Shown piece after piece: positions 32,440 to 42,730 of a stretch of 64,000 bases of DNA (the first letter of the stretch is position 1; each line of letters begins with the position of its first letter). Made by a program: the position numbers and the translations under genes. Source of the stretch: Platanthera guangdongensis (lineage: Eukaryota > Streptophyta > Magnoliopsida > Asparagales > Orchidaceae); the NCBI GenBank assembly GCA_039583875.1, contig CM077155.1, positions 7,428,043 through 7,492,042 on the forward strand, read 5' to 3'. A model generated the notes under the pieces. It was not told the DNA's origin and made no database searches. It saw only the letters and a program-made list of their open reading frames with translations.

Positions 32440-32555
32440 CGTGCAAAGACTCAAGGAGGCTCCAAATCGAAAAGTGTTCAACATGAAAGTTGTAGATCTC
32501 AGCGAGACGAACAACTTTCGTGTTGATCACTTTTTGATTTGGAGCTGTCTTGACC
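32440..32555. repeat. imperfect hairpin, first of a pair
   Basis: TCCAAATCGAAAAGTGTTCA and its near-complement end at 32545 flank GTTGTAGATCTCAGCGAGACG. The arms are about 40 bp with several mismatches. Confidence 0.7.
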
Positions 32556-32638
32556 GTCGATTTGGGCCTCGAAATCTGAGACGAATGAGAGTGCTACAAT
32601 AAAGGCCCGAAAAACCGGTTTTTCGGGCCCAATATGAG

Positions 32639-32746
32639 GGTCAAAACAACTTCAAATCGAAAAGTAATCAACATGAAAGTTGTAGATCTCGGCGAGATCT
32701 ACAACTTTCATGTAGATCACTTTTCGATTTGAAACCATCTTGACCC
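32639..32746. repeat. near-perfect hairpin, about 52-bp arms
   Basis: The arms GGTCAAAACA...GTTGTAGATCTC and GAGATCTACAAC...CATCTTGACC are almost fully complementary and are separated by only GGC. The inner 30 bp are nearly perfect. It is related in sequence to the hairpin at 32440-32555. This is a known type of dispersed foldback repeat in plants; the family was not identified. Confidence 0.85.
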
Positions 32747-32959
32747 CCATAAACACTTGCCCGTACGGCTGACCCTCATATAAGGGTGCTCGCATATGAT
32801 ATATATTCATATTTATTATATAAGCAAAGACCTAATGTCTCCATGTTGTAACATTTAAATCCTAAAATGCCCTCATAAAAACAGCTTTTGTGGGTTAATT
32901 TGGGGGTCTTTTGGTCTCTTGGCCGGATCAAGACTTAATTAATACAGATTTCCGCCTTC

Positions 32960-33075
32960 CCTGCACGGTTCACCCATCTCAAAATCGCGATACGCGACTC
33001 TTCCTTGCTTCTTCATCGCGCAGGTAGGGCAGCCCATCGCGATACGTGACTTCTTCCTTGGTTCTTCTGCGCAGG
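32960..33075. repeat. two-copy tandem repeat, about 60 bp unit
   Basis: ATCGCGATACGCGACT...GCGCAGGTAGGGCAG is followed directly by a diverged copy ATCGCGATACGTGACT...GCGCAGGTAGGGCAG. Confidence 0.8.
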
Positions 33076-34170
33076 TAGGGCAGCAACACCGCAACATCTC
33101 CTTCTCTTTCTGCTTCCGATCGCGTACACCTCCGTCAATTGCAAGCCGTCGCAAGCCCTATGCGTTCTGCTCCGTGGTCACAGGCCGTCACAGGTGTTCT
33201 GCTTTGTTCTTCTCCTCCACTCCCATTTGTGGTAAGCTTCGAGCTGTTTTCCCTAGCAACTCTCCCCCAAACTTCAGATCTGACATTTACTATGTCTTTC
33301 GCAGGTTCTGCCAGCACTTCCGTCCAATGGTTTTGCAAGCAACTCCGGTGGAGACACAAAGCCAAACACCTCCGGTAAAAAAACAACTATACACTTACAT
33401 TTCCTCCTCCCTTGCTCTATTTTTCTCCACTTCCGCTTCATTGCTTACTTTCTCTTCATTGAATTTTGTTCTCTTTTCGCTCACAAAATATGGGTAACCC
33501 TTCCGCTTGCTCTTCCGACTAACTTAGGCCATACTCAAATATTTCCTGCCGCACAGTCCTACCAAGCACGCACCAGTAACTCTCAAGGATGCCTCCGACT
33601 GAATGTCAAGCACTGCTCGCCTGCTCTGCTATGGCATCATCTTCCCCCACCTCTTTTGTGGGTCTCTGATTCACTTCCTTTACAGAAGATGCTTCAAGAG
33701 ATGAGGAACATGACCAGGTAGGAGTACGTTGCATCTCTTAGAAGGTAATGTTTGTTTATTTTTCACCAAGGAATAAGATTAGGCTTCCTTCTTCTGCAAC
33801 TCATATAATGGGGTGATATTTCATGAGTCTGGAGTAGGATGTTTTACGATTTTGACTTTTTCTCAATTTTTTTCTTGATTACGACAGGCAGGACAAAATT
33901 GTCGCATGAAGCCATCTACGCCAACCTATGTGCTCTTCACCGGCAATTGATCTCCCCTCTCCAAGTATTGCTATATCCAAAACATTTTCTTCGAACCTTC
34001 ACATTTTGTTTTTCATTGTAGGGGTGATAATGTATGGATTCATTATAAATTTCACTTGTGTGCAACCAAACGCCCCTCTCAAGGTATTCTCATGTCCTTT
34101 TTTATTCTTCTTCTAACCTCCACATTTTCTTCTTCATTGTAGGGCATGTTGTTCGATATCATTGTTTGCA
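33076..34170. other. non-coding or heavily decayed genic DNA
   Basis: No long frame. Several exon-like pieces end in plausible splice signals (for example ATTGTAG before 34022 and 34142). Two stretches around 33960-34025 and 34075-34145 are partial tandem copies of each other. No product recognised. Confidence 0.35.
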
Positions 34171-34300
34171 TGGTGTTTATTTATAGTGCACACATGTTGT
34201 TTGATAGAATGCCTAATAAAAACATGGTCCTAAAGACATGGTCCATGTTCGATAGAATGACTAATAAAAACATGGTAACGACACATAAATGCTCTTCGAT
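34171..34300 (+). pseudogene. possible PPR-repeat gene fragment
   Basis: The plus strand reads AHMLFDRMPNKNMV and then MFDRMTNKNMV, resembling the LFDxMPxKNxV phrase of plant pentatricopeptide repeat proteins. Only about 40 codons are recognisable, partly duplicated, with no flanking PPR motifs. It could be chance or a small captured fragment. Confidence 0.3.
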
Positions 34301-35500
34301 AGAATGAATTTTATTTCTTCATCAGGTCGGATCTTCTTCGGTTCTTCATCAGGTTCTTCCTCAAAAGGAAAGTGTTGGAGCTATCATCTATTGTTCCATA
34401 TTTCCTCAGGTTGTTCATTGAATTTTATTGCGTAGGAAATGGAGGAATCACTTGCGGAAGAATGGCCGGCGGTATATGTGTCCCAACTCCGACCGTTGAT
34501 GAATATGATAAATTTGTTTTAAAAACGGTCTAAAGTGTAATTAATATGTATCTATGTACGTATAGGAAACTGCTGTTGCTGATGAGGTATTAACTTCACC
34601 AAAGTATATTGATGGTAGCTTGATTTATTTTTGGGTTGTGTTGATTACTGATGTATAGGAAATTTCTTTCTTTGCCACGATGTTTTTTTATCATATCGAA
34701 TAATGTTGTCATTTTACAAAGAGTTCAGTATAAATGGAAAGCTTTCAAATTTGTGATGATTATGAACATGTTATATGAAATTTGGATGATTATGAACATG
34801 TTATATGAAATTTGGATGATTATGCGGTGAATCTGAAAACAATTTAGTGTGATCAAAATAACTCATTTTTGGGAGATGCAAAAAACGAAGCACCCACTCT
34901 ATAATCTAACTATCTAAGCACTCCTAAAGTTTAGCAAATTATTAAGTTCCTCTTTTATGAAAAAAATTATGATAGGGAGGAGATTCATACGTGCAAAAAA
35001 GTTGTTATATAGATGTGTTTTAATATTTTTCTATTCAATTATACGATGTTGTATGTTGTATGTTCCAACAGAAATCTGCATAACTTGCTTTCCCAAGGAT
35101 TACAGCCTAAGTCAGTACTTAATTTACTAAGCATTTCTCTTTCAGCATACGGCTTGAGTTTTAATTTCAAGATACTTCATATTGCAGGTATAGACTGACA
35201 GTTGGTCCATCAATCGTAGTCAAGACCATTAGCCATCCGGATTCAAGATCATCAGCTATTGCACCACATGAGTGAAACTTTGGGTATTTCTACATTATTG
35301 ATTAATGTTTCGTCTCTCTCAGATTTTTTTACAGCAAATAAGATTTTGTAGTATTTATAGAAGAGCCTCATTTTTTAGCGTGGCTATAAAATTTTTTATT
35401 GTGATGACGCACATGCAACCTTTACTTCAAGCCCATTTATGAAAAAAAAAACATTGTGTTTATCCTTCTATACCACATTTTATTGTATTTGAATATAATT
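34301..35500. other. AT-rich DNA without recognised features
   Basis: Includes a short exact duplication (GGATGATTATGAACATGTTATATGAAATTT) at about 34760-34815. No gene recognised. Confidence 0.4.
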
Positions 35501-35504
35501 AATG

Positions 35505-35690
35505 CCCCCAACGACCGATGTTGCCCCCGACCATTGTTGTCGCCCTCAACCAATGTTGCCGCTCACAACCAATGTCGTCGCCCACGACCAATGTCGTCAT
35601 CCACCTCATGACCAATGTCTCCCCCGCGACCAATGTCTCCCCCGCGACCAATGTCGCCCCTACAACCAATGTTATGATCTAATTAATTGG
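35505..35690. repeat. GC-rich minisatellite, unit CGACCAATGTCGCCGCCC (first array)
   Basis: About ten degenerate copies of an 18-19 bp unit containing GACCAATGT. Reverse complement of the array at 30485-30795. Confidence 0.88.
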
Positions 35691-35905
35691 GACAAAATAT
35701 GGATTTTAAAGTTCGTCAAATAAAATAAATAACTTGGGGCAAATGGTAGGCAACGAAATGCCAGAAATGTGGAGTCCTGAAGAAAATGATCTAATTAATT
35801 GGGATAAAATATGGGTTTTAAAGTTCGTCAAATAACACTTATAACTTGGGGCAAGTGGTAGGCAATGAAAAGCCAAAAATGTGGAGTCCTCAAAGAAAAT
35901 TATGA
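35675..35905. repeat. two-copy tandem repeat, about 113 bp unit
   Basis: TGATCTAATTAATTGGGACAAAATATGG...GTGGAGTCCT is followed by a close copy beginning at about 35788. The opening phrase recurs a third time at 35968, next to the second minisatellite array. Confidence 0.88.
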
Positions 35906-35989
35906 TTTTTTTCTAACATTATAAATTTTTTTAAAGAACTGAAACAGTTAGCATTCACAAAATTAGAAAATGATCAAATTAATTGGGAT

Positions 35990-36366
35990 CAACAACCAAT
36001 GTCACCCCGATGACCAAATAAGCCTCCCACGACCAATGTTGTCCACTCGACCAATGTTGCCCACAACCAGTGTCTCACTACTCGACCAATGTCTCACTAC
36101 TCGACCAATGTCTCACTACTCGACCAATGTTGCCGCCCATGACCAATGTCGCCGCCCCCGACCAATGTCGCCGCCCCCGACCAATGTCGCCGCCCCCGAC
36201 CAATGTCGTCGCCCCCGATCAATGTTGTCGTTCACGACCAATGTCGACGTCCACGACCAATGTCGACGTCCACGACCAATATCTCCTTCTGCACTTAATG
36301 TTGCCCCCTACGACCAATGTCACCCCCCACGACAATGTATCCGCTCTCGACCAATGTCGCCCTCAT
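35990..36366. repeat. GC-rich minisatellite, second array (left part)
   Basis: About twenty copies of CGACCAATGTCGCCGCCCC-type units, including three perfect CTACTCGACCAATGTCTCA units. It is cut at 36366 by the gypsy insertion and continues at 47543. Confidence 0.9.
36362..36366. other. target site duplication, left
   Basis: CTCAT before the left LTR, identical to 47538-47542. The minisatellite continues on both sides. Confidence 0.88.
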
Positions 36367-37497
36367 TGTAACGCCCCCAATTTTCTGATGTTATTCTTGA
36401 TTTGATGTCGTCATATTTAAGACGTCGGGGCGTTACACCCCCCTTCTTACGTTTAGTTGACGACGCCGCACCGTTTGTGCGTTTTTGCGTTCGTTGGGTA
36501 TGGTTGACCGGATTCTGGGGTTTTGATTGAGTTGAATATCTTCCTTGATTTAAAGGATGAGGTTTTGAGGTTTTGGATTTGTCCAGTTTTATTGTGATCA
36601 GAGCATTTTGGAGTCTCAGCGTGTGTTTGGACCTTTGTGGTGATTTTTGCTTGTGTAAGCATTTGTTGTTGTGTCTCAAGAATGGTACGTCGGATTCTAG
36701 GGTTGTCTTCGCTCTAAATTCGTAGAGTCACATTTTATCCCAGAAGTTAGTCAAATTAGAATTTCTGAAATTTACTCTGCTTAGTACTCAAGATAGACAG
36801 CCTTGTTCTCGAGAGAGATCGTTGTGTACTCGGGAGCTTTGGCCATTCGTTTCTCGAGAGGCCGGGACTGGTTCCCGAGTAGTGTGTTGATTCCCGAGGA
36901 TGCCTTTTCCTGTACTCGAGAAAAATTCATCTAGCTCTCGAGTAACGCTTCTAGTTCTCGAGATATCTACTTTTGTACCCGAGTAATGCTTGTGTTGTTC
37001 CCGAGTAATACTAGCTCTCGAGATGTACATTATCGTTCCCGTGATGTGCAGTCAAGCTCTCGAGAAGTCCCTTTTACTTCTCGAGAAGGTTATTTTAGTA
37101 CCCGAGTAATCTTCTTCTGTACTCGAGATCTGCTCTTGTTCTCGAGAAGGTCGTCTTGTTCTCGAGAAGATCCGCTTGTACTCGAGAACTGCCCTTGTTC
37201 TCGAGAAGTTTTGGCTCTGTACTCGAGAATTGGGTTTGTTGTTCCCGAGTGGTGTTTCCTTATGTTCTCGAGTAATGTTTTTACTCGAGAAATAACTTCT
37301 CCCTTACTCGAGAAACATGTTTCTTCTGCTCGAGAAAACTTCCTTCTGTTCTTGAGTAATGCTTTTGTACTCGAGAAATAACGTCTCCCTTACTCGAGAA
37401 ACCTGCTTCTTCTACTCGAGTAATTTTCCTCCCTGTTCCCGAGACATATCTTCTACTCGAGAAAACTTTCTTTTGTTCCCGAGAATTTATCTTCTAC
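36367..37497 (+). repeat. 5' LTR, truncated
   Basis: Starts TGTAACGCCCCC and matches 44305-45459 of the right LTR. The remaining ~2.1 kb of the LTR, the PBS, the leader and the N-terminal gag are deleted; it runs straight into gag at GAGTGCTGAC. The second half (from about 36790) is an array of TTCTCGAGAA-type palindromes. Confidence 0.87.
36790..37490. repeat. CTCGAG palindrome array, 5' LTR
   Basis: Around 30 CTCGAGA or TCTCGAG motifs with spacing of about 20-25 bp, many as the 10-bp palindrome TTCTCGAGAA, alternating with TTCCCGAG variants. The same array is at 44715-45490. Confidence 0.93.
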
Positions 37498-38003
37498 AGG
37501 AGTGCTGACTGTATGGTCTTTGATGATTGGATCATCGCTATCGATGAGATGTTCACGTATTCGAGGATTGCTGAAGCCCAGAGGGTAATGATTGCGGCCT
37601 ACCAGCTAAAAGGCCTGACAAAGACTTTGGTGGATTCGGGAAAAGGAAAGTTTGAAGGAATGATGCTCTTGCGAGTCCTTCAAGAAGATGCAACTTAAAA
37701 AGTTTTTACCCTCGGTCGAGGAGCACCGTCTGATGAATAATTTCCTGCATTTGAAGCAGAGACAACTCACGGTGAGCGAATATGAAATTGAGTTCAGTAC
37801 GTTGAGCAGATTTGTTCCTGATATGGTAGCTTCGGAGGCAGGAAGAGTGAAGCGTTTCCTCGGAGGATTAAAAAGCGATGTCCAACAGTTGACATGCATT
37901 TATCGAGCTGAAAGTTATGCTGAGGCAGTGGAAGCCGCTCTGAAAGTGGAGGCGGTCGAGAACGCCAAGAATCGAGGTGTCGCGGCAACTGATCCCCGAA
38001 TAC
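37498..38003 (+). pseudogene. gypsy gag fragment A, forward
   Basis: Reads DWIIAIDEMFTYS, AQRVMIAAYQLKG, then KKFLPSVEE, LMNNFLHLKQ, SRFVPDMVASE and YAEAVEAALKVEAVE, the central Retrotrans_gag region. It begins directly at the LTR break and is interrupted by a frame shift near 37690. It ends where the inverted copy begins. Confidence 0.85.
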
Positions 38004-38933
38004 GTGGACATCGCTTCTTAATCCTCCGAGAAAACACTTCATTCTTCCTGCCTCCGAAGCTACCATATCAGGAGCAAATCTGCTCAACTTACTGAACTCA
38101 ATTTCATATTCGCTCACCGTGAGCTGTCCCTGTTTCAAACGCAGGAAATTATTCATCAGACGGTCCTGCTCGACTGATGGTAAAAACTTTTTGAGTAGCA
38201 TCTTCTTGAAGGACTCCCAAGAGCATCATTCCTTCAAACTTTCCCTTTCCCGAATCCACCAAGTCTTTGTCAGGCCTTTTAGCTGATAGGCAACAATCAT
38301 TACCCTCTGGGCTTCAGCAATCCCCGAATACGTGAACATCTCATCGATAGCGATGATCCAATCATCCAAGACCATAAAGTCAGCACTCATGTCATAATTA
38401 GGAGGTCTTAATCGCTGGAAATGCGATAAAAGGATCAACTCTGGTGGTAACGTCACTGGGGGCACCAGAGGAGCAGGATTAGCAGGTACAGCTTGACCCG
38501 CGGCAGAATCTTGCGCTAAGGGTTGATGCGCGAGAGCGGCAGATAACAAGGACTGAATTTGCGACTGCATCGCAACTAACTGCCTCGACAGAGCCTTGTT
38601 ACTATGACGCAAACTCTCGATCACCGCATCACTTTGCGCACCAGACAACTCACCCTCCGACTGGGGAGTCGACCTCGTCACAGGACGCCTTGGCGGCATT
38701 TCTATAAAACTAACGAACGACTCATCAAAAATCCTAGATTACAACTAGGCCACACAACTAGATCAGACCATACTTTAAAGACATTTGCTTTTGCTGCAAA
38801 TTTGTTCTGGGATTATGATGTTATGTTATATTTAGAATGATATTCTCTCATCCTATTTACTCATGTGTCTATGATATGAATGCATGAATTATTTATTCTT
38901 ATTTAAAATCATGTGTGTACATGTGTCATCATG
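38004..38933 (-). pseudogene. gypsy gag fragment B with leader, inverted
   Basis: The minus strand begins with leader (38933-38700), then the gag start MPPRRPVTRSTPQ at 38699, a Gln/Ser/Ala-rich N-terminus, and the same central block as fragment A, ending at SDVH near 38005. It is about 94-95% similar by eye to fragment C and in the opposite orientation. Confidence 0.88.
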
Positions 38934-39925
38934 TAAACCTTAACTTAGTCATAACACGGTGACATGTATAACATTCCGACACAAACTTCGTTATATCATA
39001 GGCACATGATGGCGCAAATACACACATGATTTTAAATAAGAATAAAGAATTCATACATTCATATCATAAACACATAAGTAAATAGGATGAGAGGATATCA
39101 TCCTAAGTAGGACATAGCATCATAATCCCAGAGCAAATTTACAGCAAAACAAGTGTCTCTAAAGTATGGTCTGAACTAGTTGTGTGGCCTAGTTGTAATC
39201 TACGATTTTTTTGATGAGTCGCTCGTTACTTTTCTAGAAATGCCGACTAGACATGCTGCGACGAGGTCGACTCCCCAGTCGGAGGGTGAGTCGTCTGATG
39301 CGCAAAGTGATGCGGCGATCGAGAGTTTGCGTCAGAGTAACGAGGCTCTGTCGAGGCAGTTAGTTGTGATGCAGTCGCAGATTCAGTCTTTGTTGTCTAT
39401 CGCTCTCGCGAAACAACCCTTAGCGCAAGATTCTGCCGCGGGTCAAGCTGTACTTGTTAATCCTGCTCCCCTGGTGCCCCCAGTGATGTTACCACCAGAG
39501 ATGAACCTTATATCGCATTTCTAGCGATTGAGACCTCCTACTTATGACGGGAGTGCCGACTTTATGGTCTTGGATGATTGGATCATCGTTATCGATAAGA
39601 TGTTCACGTATTCGAGGATTGCTGAAGCACAGAGGGTAATGATTGCGGCCTACCAGCTAAAAGGTCAGGCAAAGACTTGGTGGATTCGGGAAAAGGAAAG
39701 TTTGAAGGAATGATGCTCTTGGGAGTCCTTCAAGAGGATGCTACTCAAAAAGTTTCTACCATCGGTCGAGCATGACCGTCTGATGAATAATTTCCTGCGT
39801 TTGAAACAGATACAGCTCACGGTGAGCAAATATGAAATTGAGTTCAGTAAGTTGAGCAGATTTGCTCCTGATATGGTAGCTTCGGAGTCAGGAAGAGTGA
39901 AGTGTTTTCTCGGAGGATTAAAAAG
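38010..39925. repeat. large inverted repeat, about 920-bp arms, 70-bp spacer
   Basis: Left arm 38010-38933 and right arm 39004-39925 contain the same leader and gag sequence in opposite orientation. They are separated only by about 70 bp (38934-39003). Arms are similar at roughly 94-95% by eye. A third, forward gag copy lies immediately to the left (37498-38003). Confidence 0.9.
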
Positions 39926-40463
39926 CGATGTTCAACAGTTGGCATGCGCTTATCGAGTTGAAAGCTATGCGGATACAGTGGAAGCCGCTCTGAAAGTTGA
40001 GGCGATCGAGAACGCCAAGAATCGAGATGTCGCGGCAAGATAAGAGGAGAAAGGGTGTTAAGGATGGAAGCTCTAACGCATCTGGCCCTTCTTCGAAGAA
40101 GAAAAGTAAAGAAGTATGTAACTTCTGTGGTCGTTCTGGCCACCTTTACGAAAGGTGTTTCAAAAGGACTGCCACCTTGAAGCAGCAGCAGGTGCTCGCC
40201 ATCCAAGGTGCACCCAAAGGATATCTGGTGTGCACGTACTGTATAAGGAAGGGACATGACGTGAGTCGTTGCTGGTTGAAGGATAAAATTTGCTTCCAGT
40301 GTGGGCAGAAGGGCACCTGAAGACTTCATGCCCCCAGGCTCAGACGCCACTGCAGCCTGCCCCACTTCGGGCTCTGCCGCCGCCACCAAACCAGGACAAA
40401 GGAAAACGAAAGCTAAATGTGGTGACCAGGGAGGAAGCTCAGACCTCTACAAAAGTGATATCA
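39004..40463 (+). pseudogene. gypsy gag fragment C with leader and zinc knuckles
   Basis: Leader from 39004, gag start at 39241 (MPTRHAATRSTPQ), a stop at 39523-39525 (TAG), frame change near 39710, then the central gag block. The C-terminus carries three C-x2-C-x4-H-x4-C type knuckles: CNFCGRSGHLYERC, CTYCIRKGHDVSRC and CFQCGQKG, the last broken by a one-base loss at about 40315. It ends just before a GT-AG interval that precedes protease. Confidence 0.88.
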
Positions 40464-40464
40464 G

Positions 40465-40521
40465 GTTAGACTATAGTTTAACTTTTATTCTTTATTCTTG
40501 TCCTAGTTTTCGTTCGTTTAG
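40465..40521 (+). other. putative intron at the gag/protease junction of the second gypsy element
   Basis: The donor is ATATCAG|GTTAGA and the acceptor TTCGTTTAG|TTATG after a pyrimidine-rich stretch. In the frame that leads to TSTKVIS, reading through gives a stop two codons after the donor, while joining puts gag in frame with the protease. At 57 bp it is shorter than usual for plants and may have lost bases. It is in the same position as the 75-bp candidate at 17782-17856. Confidence 0.55.
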
Positions 40522-40523
40522 TT

Positions 40524-42230
40524 ATGTATGCTACGGTTTTAGGAGATTTTAAGGTGCGGAATAGGTGGGCGCGCGTTCTTTTCGATTCTGGTGTCACTCA
40601 TTCCTTTATGGCGCGGAGGTTCGTAGATAAATATCGTTTGAACGTGGATCAATTAGGAGACTCCTTCAACGTCAAGCTTCCCTCCGGTGATTCGATGGTA
40701 TCTAATCAAGGAGTTCTGAGATGCCCTGTCTGTCTCGGCGATTTCCTAGCCTTTGCGGATCTGATGGTTTTGGATTTGGCGCACTTTGATGTGATTTTGG
40801 GCATGTACTGGTTGTCCAAATATGATGCAGTCATCCAGTGCAAGGCAAAGCGACTGGACTTCAAGATGGACAATGGTCAACCTATGAGTGTCTATGATTT
40901 CCAGGACAAGGTTTCCCCTATTATCTCTGTGGTACGTGCTTGTCGTTTTATAGAGTCTGGTTGTGAGGTGTTTCTGGTTTCTATTTCTGATTTGGAAACA
41001 GCTTTTGTTACACCACGTCTTGAGGGTAACTCGGTGGTGCGAGAGTTTCCAGATGTCTTTCATGATTCTCTTTCAGGACTTCCTCTGGTGAGGGAGATAG
41101 AGTTTGTGATAGATCTCGAGCCAGATACTCATCCTATTGTCAAAGCACCGTACTGTATGGCTCCGCGTCAGTTGGATGAGTTGCGTACTCAGCTCGACGA
41201 GTTGCTGCAGTACGATTTTATTAGACCGAGTTCTTCTCTGTGGGGTGCTCTTGTATTATTTGTAAAGAAAAAGGATGGATCGATAAGGTTTTGCATCGAT
41301 TATAGAGAATTGAATAAGGTGATCATTAAGAATAGATATCCTTTGCCAAGGATTGATGATTTGTTCGATCAGTTGCGAGTTAGCTCGGTATTTTCAAAGA
41401 TCGATCTTCGTCCAGGCTACCACCAGTTGAGGATTCGTGAGGCATATATTCCATGGACTGATTTCCGTTCGCGACATGGAAATTTTGAGTTTTTTGTAAT
41501 GTCTTTCGGTTTGACCAATGCACCCTCTGCATTCATGGAGTTAATGAATAGAATGTTCAAGGATTTCTTGAACCGTTTTGTGATTGTATTCATAGATGAC
41601 GTCGTTGTGTATTCACGCAGTGTTGAGGAGCATACTCAATATTTGAGATTGGTTTTGTCGACCCTGAGGGAGCATAAGTTATATGCAAAGTTGAACAAGT
41701 GTGAGTTCTGGCTACCTCAGGTGTCCAGTATGGGTCATGTTGTCGGCAAGGACGGTATTTTCGTAGACCTGACCAAGATTTCTGTGGTGATGGAATGGGA
41801 GAGACCTTCTACACCTAACGAGATTAGGAGTTTCTTAGGCCTGACTGACTATTATAGAAGATTCGTGGAAGGATTTTCAGTGTTGTCTGCTCCTCTAACT
41901 AGATTTACCCAGAAGAATATTGTCTTCATTTGGAGCGATAAGTGTGAAGAATCTTTACAAGAGTTGAAGAAGAGATTGTGTACTGCTCCAGTTTTAACGT
42001 TGCCTACTGAAGGAGTTGAGTACGTTATGTATGTGGATGCATCACACATTGGACTTGGTTGTGTTTTGATGCAAGATGGAAAAGTGATCGTGTATGGATC
42101 AAGGCAATTAAAGATTCATGAAAGAAACTATCTTATGCATGATTTGGAGTTTGTTGTTGTAATTTATGCGCTGAAGATTTGGAGACATTTATTGTATGAC
42201 GCGCTAATGCAAGATCTATACAGACCATAA
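40524..42230 (+). pseudogene. gypsy protease, RT and RNase H, open part of pol
   Basis: Open for 568 codons. Protease: [11 protein letters not shown] at residues about 14-24. [19 protein letters not shown], and the active site FIDDVVVYS near 41590. RNase [22 protein letters not shown] and the start of the WRHLLYD block. It then runs out of frame where a 292-bp tandem duplication and a small deletion disrupt RNase H. Catalytic Asp residues of protease and RT are kept. Confidence 0.9.
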
Positions 42231-42730
42231 GAGTTTGAAGTACGTCTTCACTCAGAAGGAACTAAATCTGCGTCAGCGTAGTTGGTTAGAATATGTGGCT
42301 GATTATGAAATGAGACCATTTATCATCCGGGAAAGGCTAACGTAGTAGTCGATGCTTTGAGTGAAAAGACCGCCAAAATTTTTAATCTGTCTGTACAGTC
42401 CTTGGTAGAAGAATTTTTGTTGATGGACATTGAGGTTGGGAGTTTGTTGTTGCAATTTATGCGCTGAAGATTTGGAGACATTTATTGTATGACGCGATAT
42501 GCAAGATCTATACAGACCATAAGAGTTTGAAGTACGTCTTCACTCAGAAGGAACTAAATCTGCGCCAGCGTAGTTTGTTAGAATATGTGGCTGATTATGA
42601 AATGAGACCATTTATCATCCGGGAAAGGCTAACGTATTAGTCGATGCTTTGAGTGAAAAGACCGCCAAAATTTTTAATCTGTCTGTACAGTTCTTGGTAG
42701 AAGAATTTTTGTTGATGGACATTGAGGTTG
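42146..42730. repeat. 292-bp tandem duplication inside RNase H
   Basis: GGAGTTTGTTGTTG at about 42146 and 42437 starts two direct copies of the RNase H C-terminal region, with only a few differences. This destroys the pol frame. Confidence 0.9.

Noticed and set aside
33000..34170. Multi-exon host gene
   Set aside because: Several GT and AG sites are present, but the pieces give no continuous frame or recognisable protein, and two of them are tandem copies of each other.
35502..36405. Open frames rich in DQCRRPRPM-type repeats
   Set aside because: Produced by the GACCAATGTCGCC minisatellite; no start context or motif.
36790..37490. CRISPR-like regularly spaced repeats (CTCGAG array)
   Set aside because: Units are degenerate 6-10 bp palindromes inside an LTR of a plant retrotransposon; there are no constant direct repeats with unique spacers and no cas genes.
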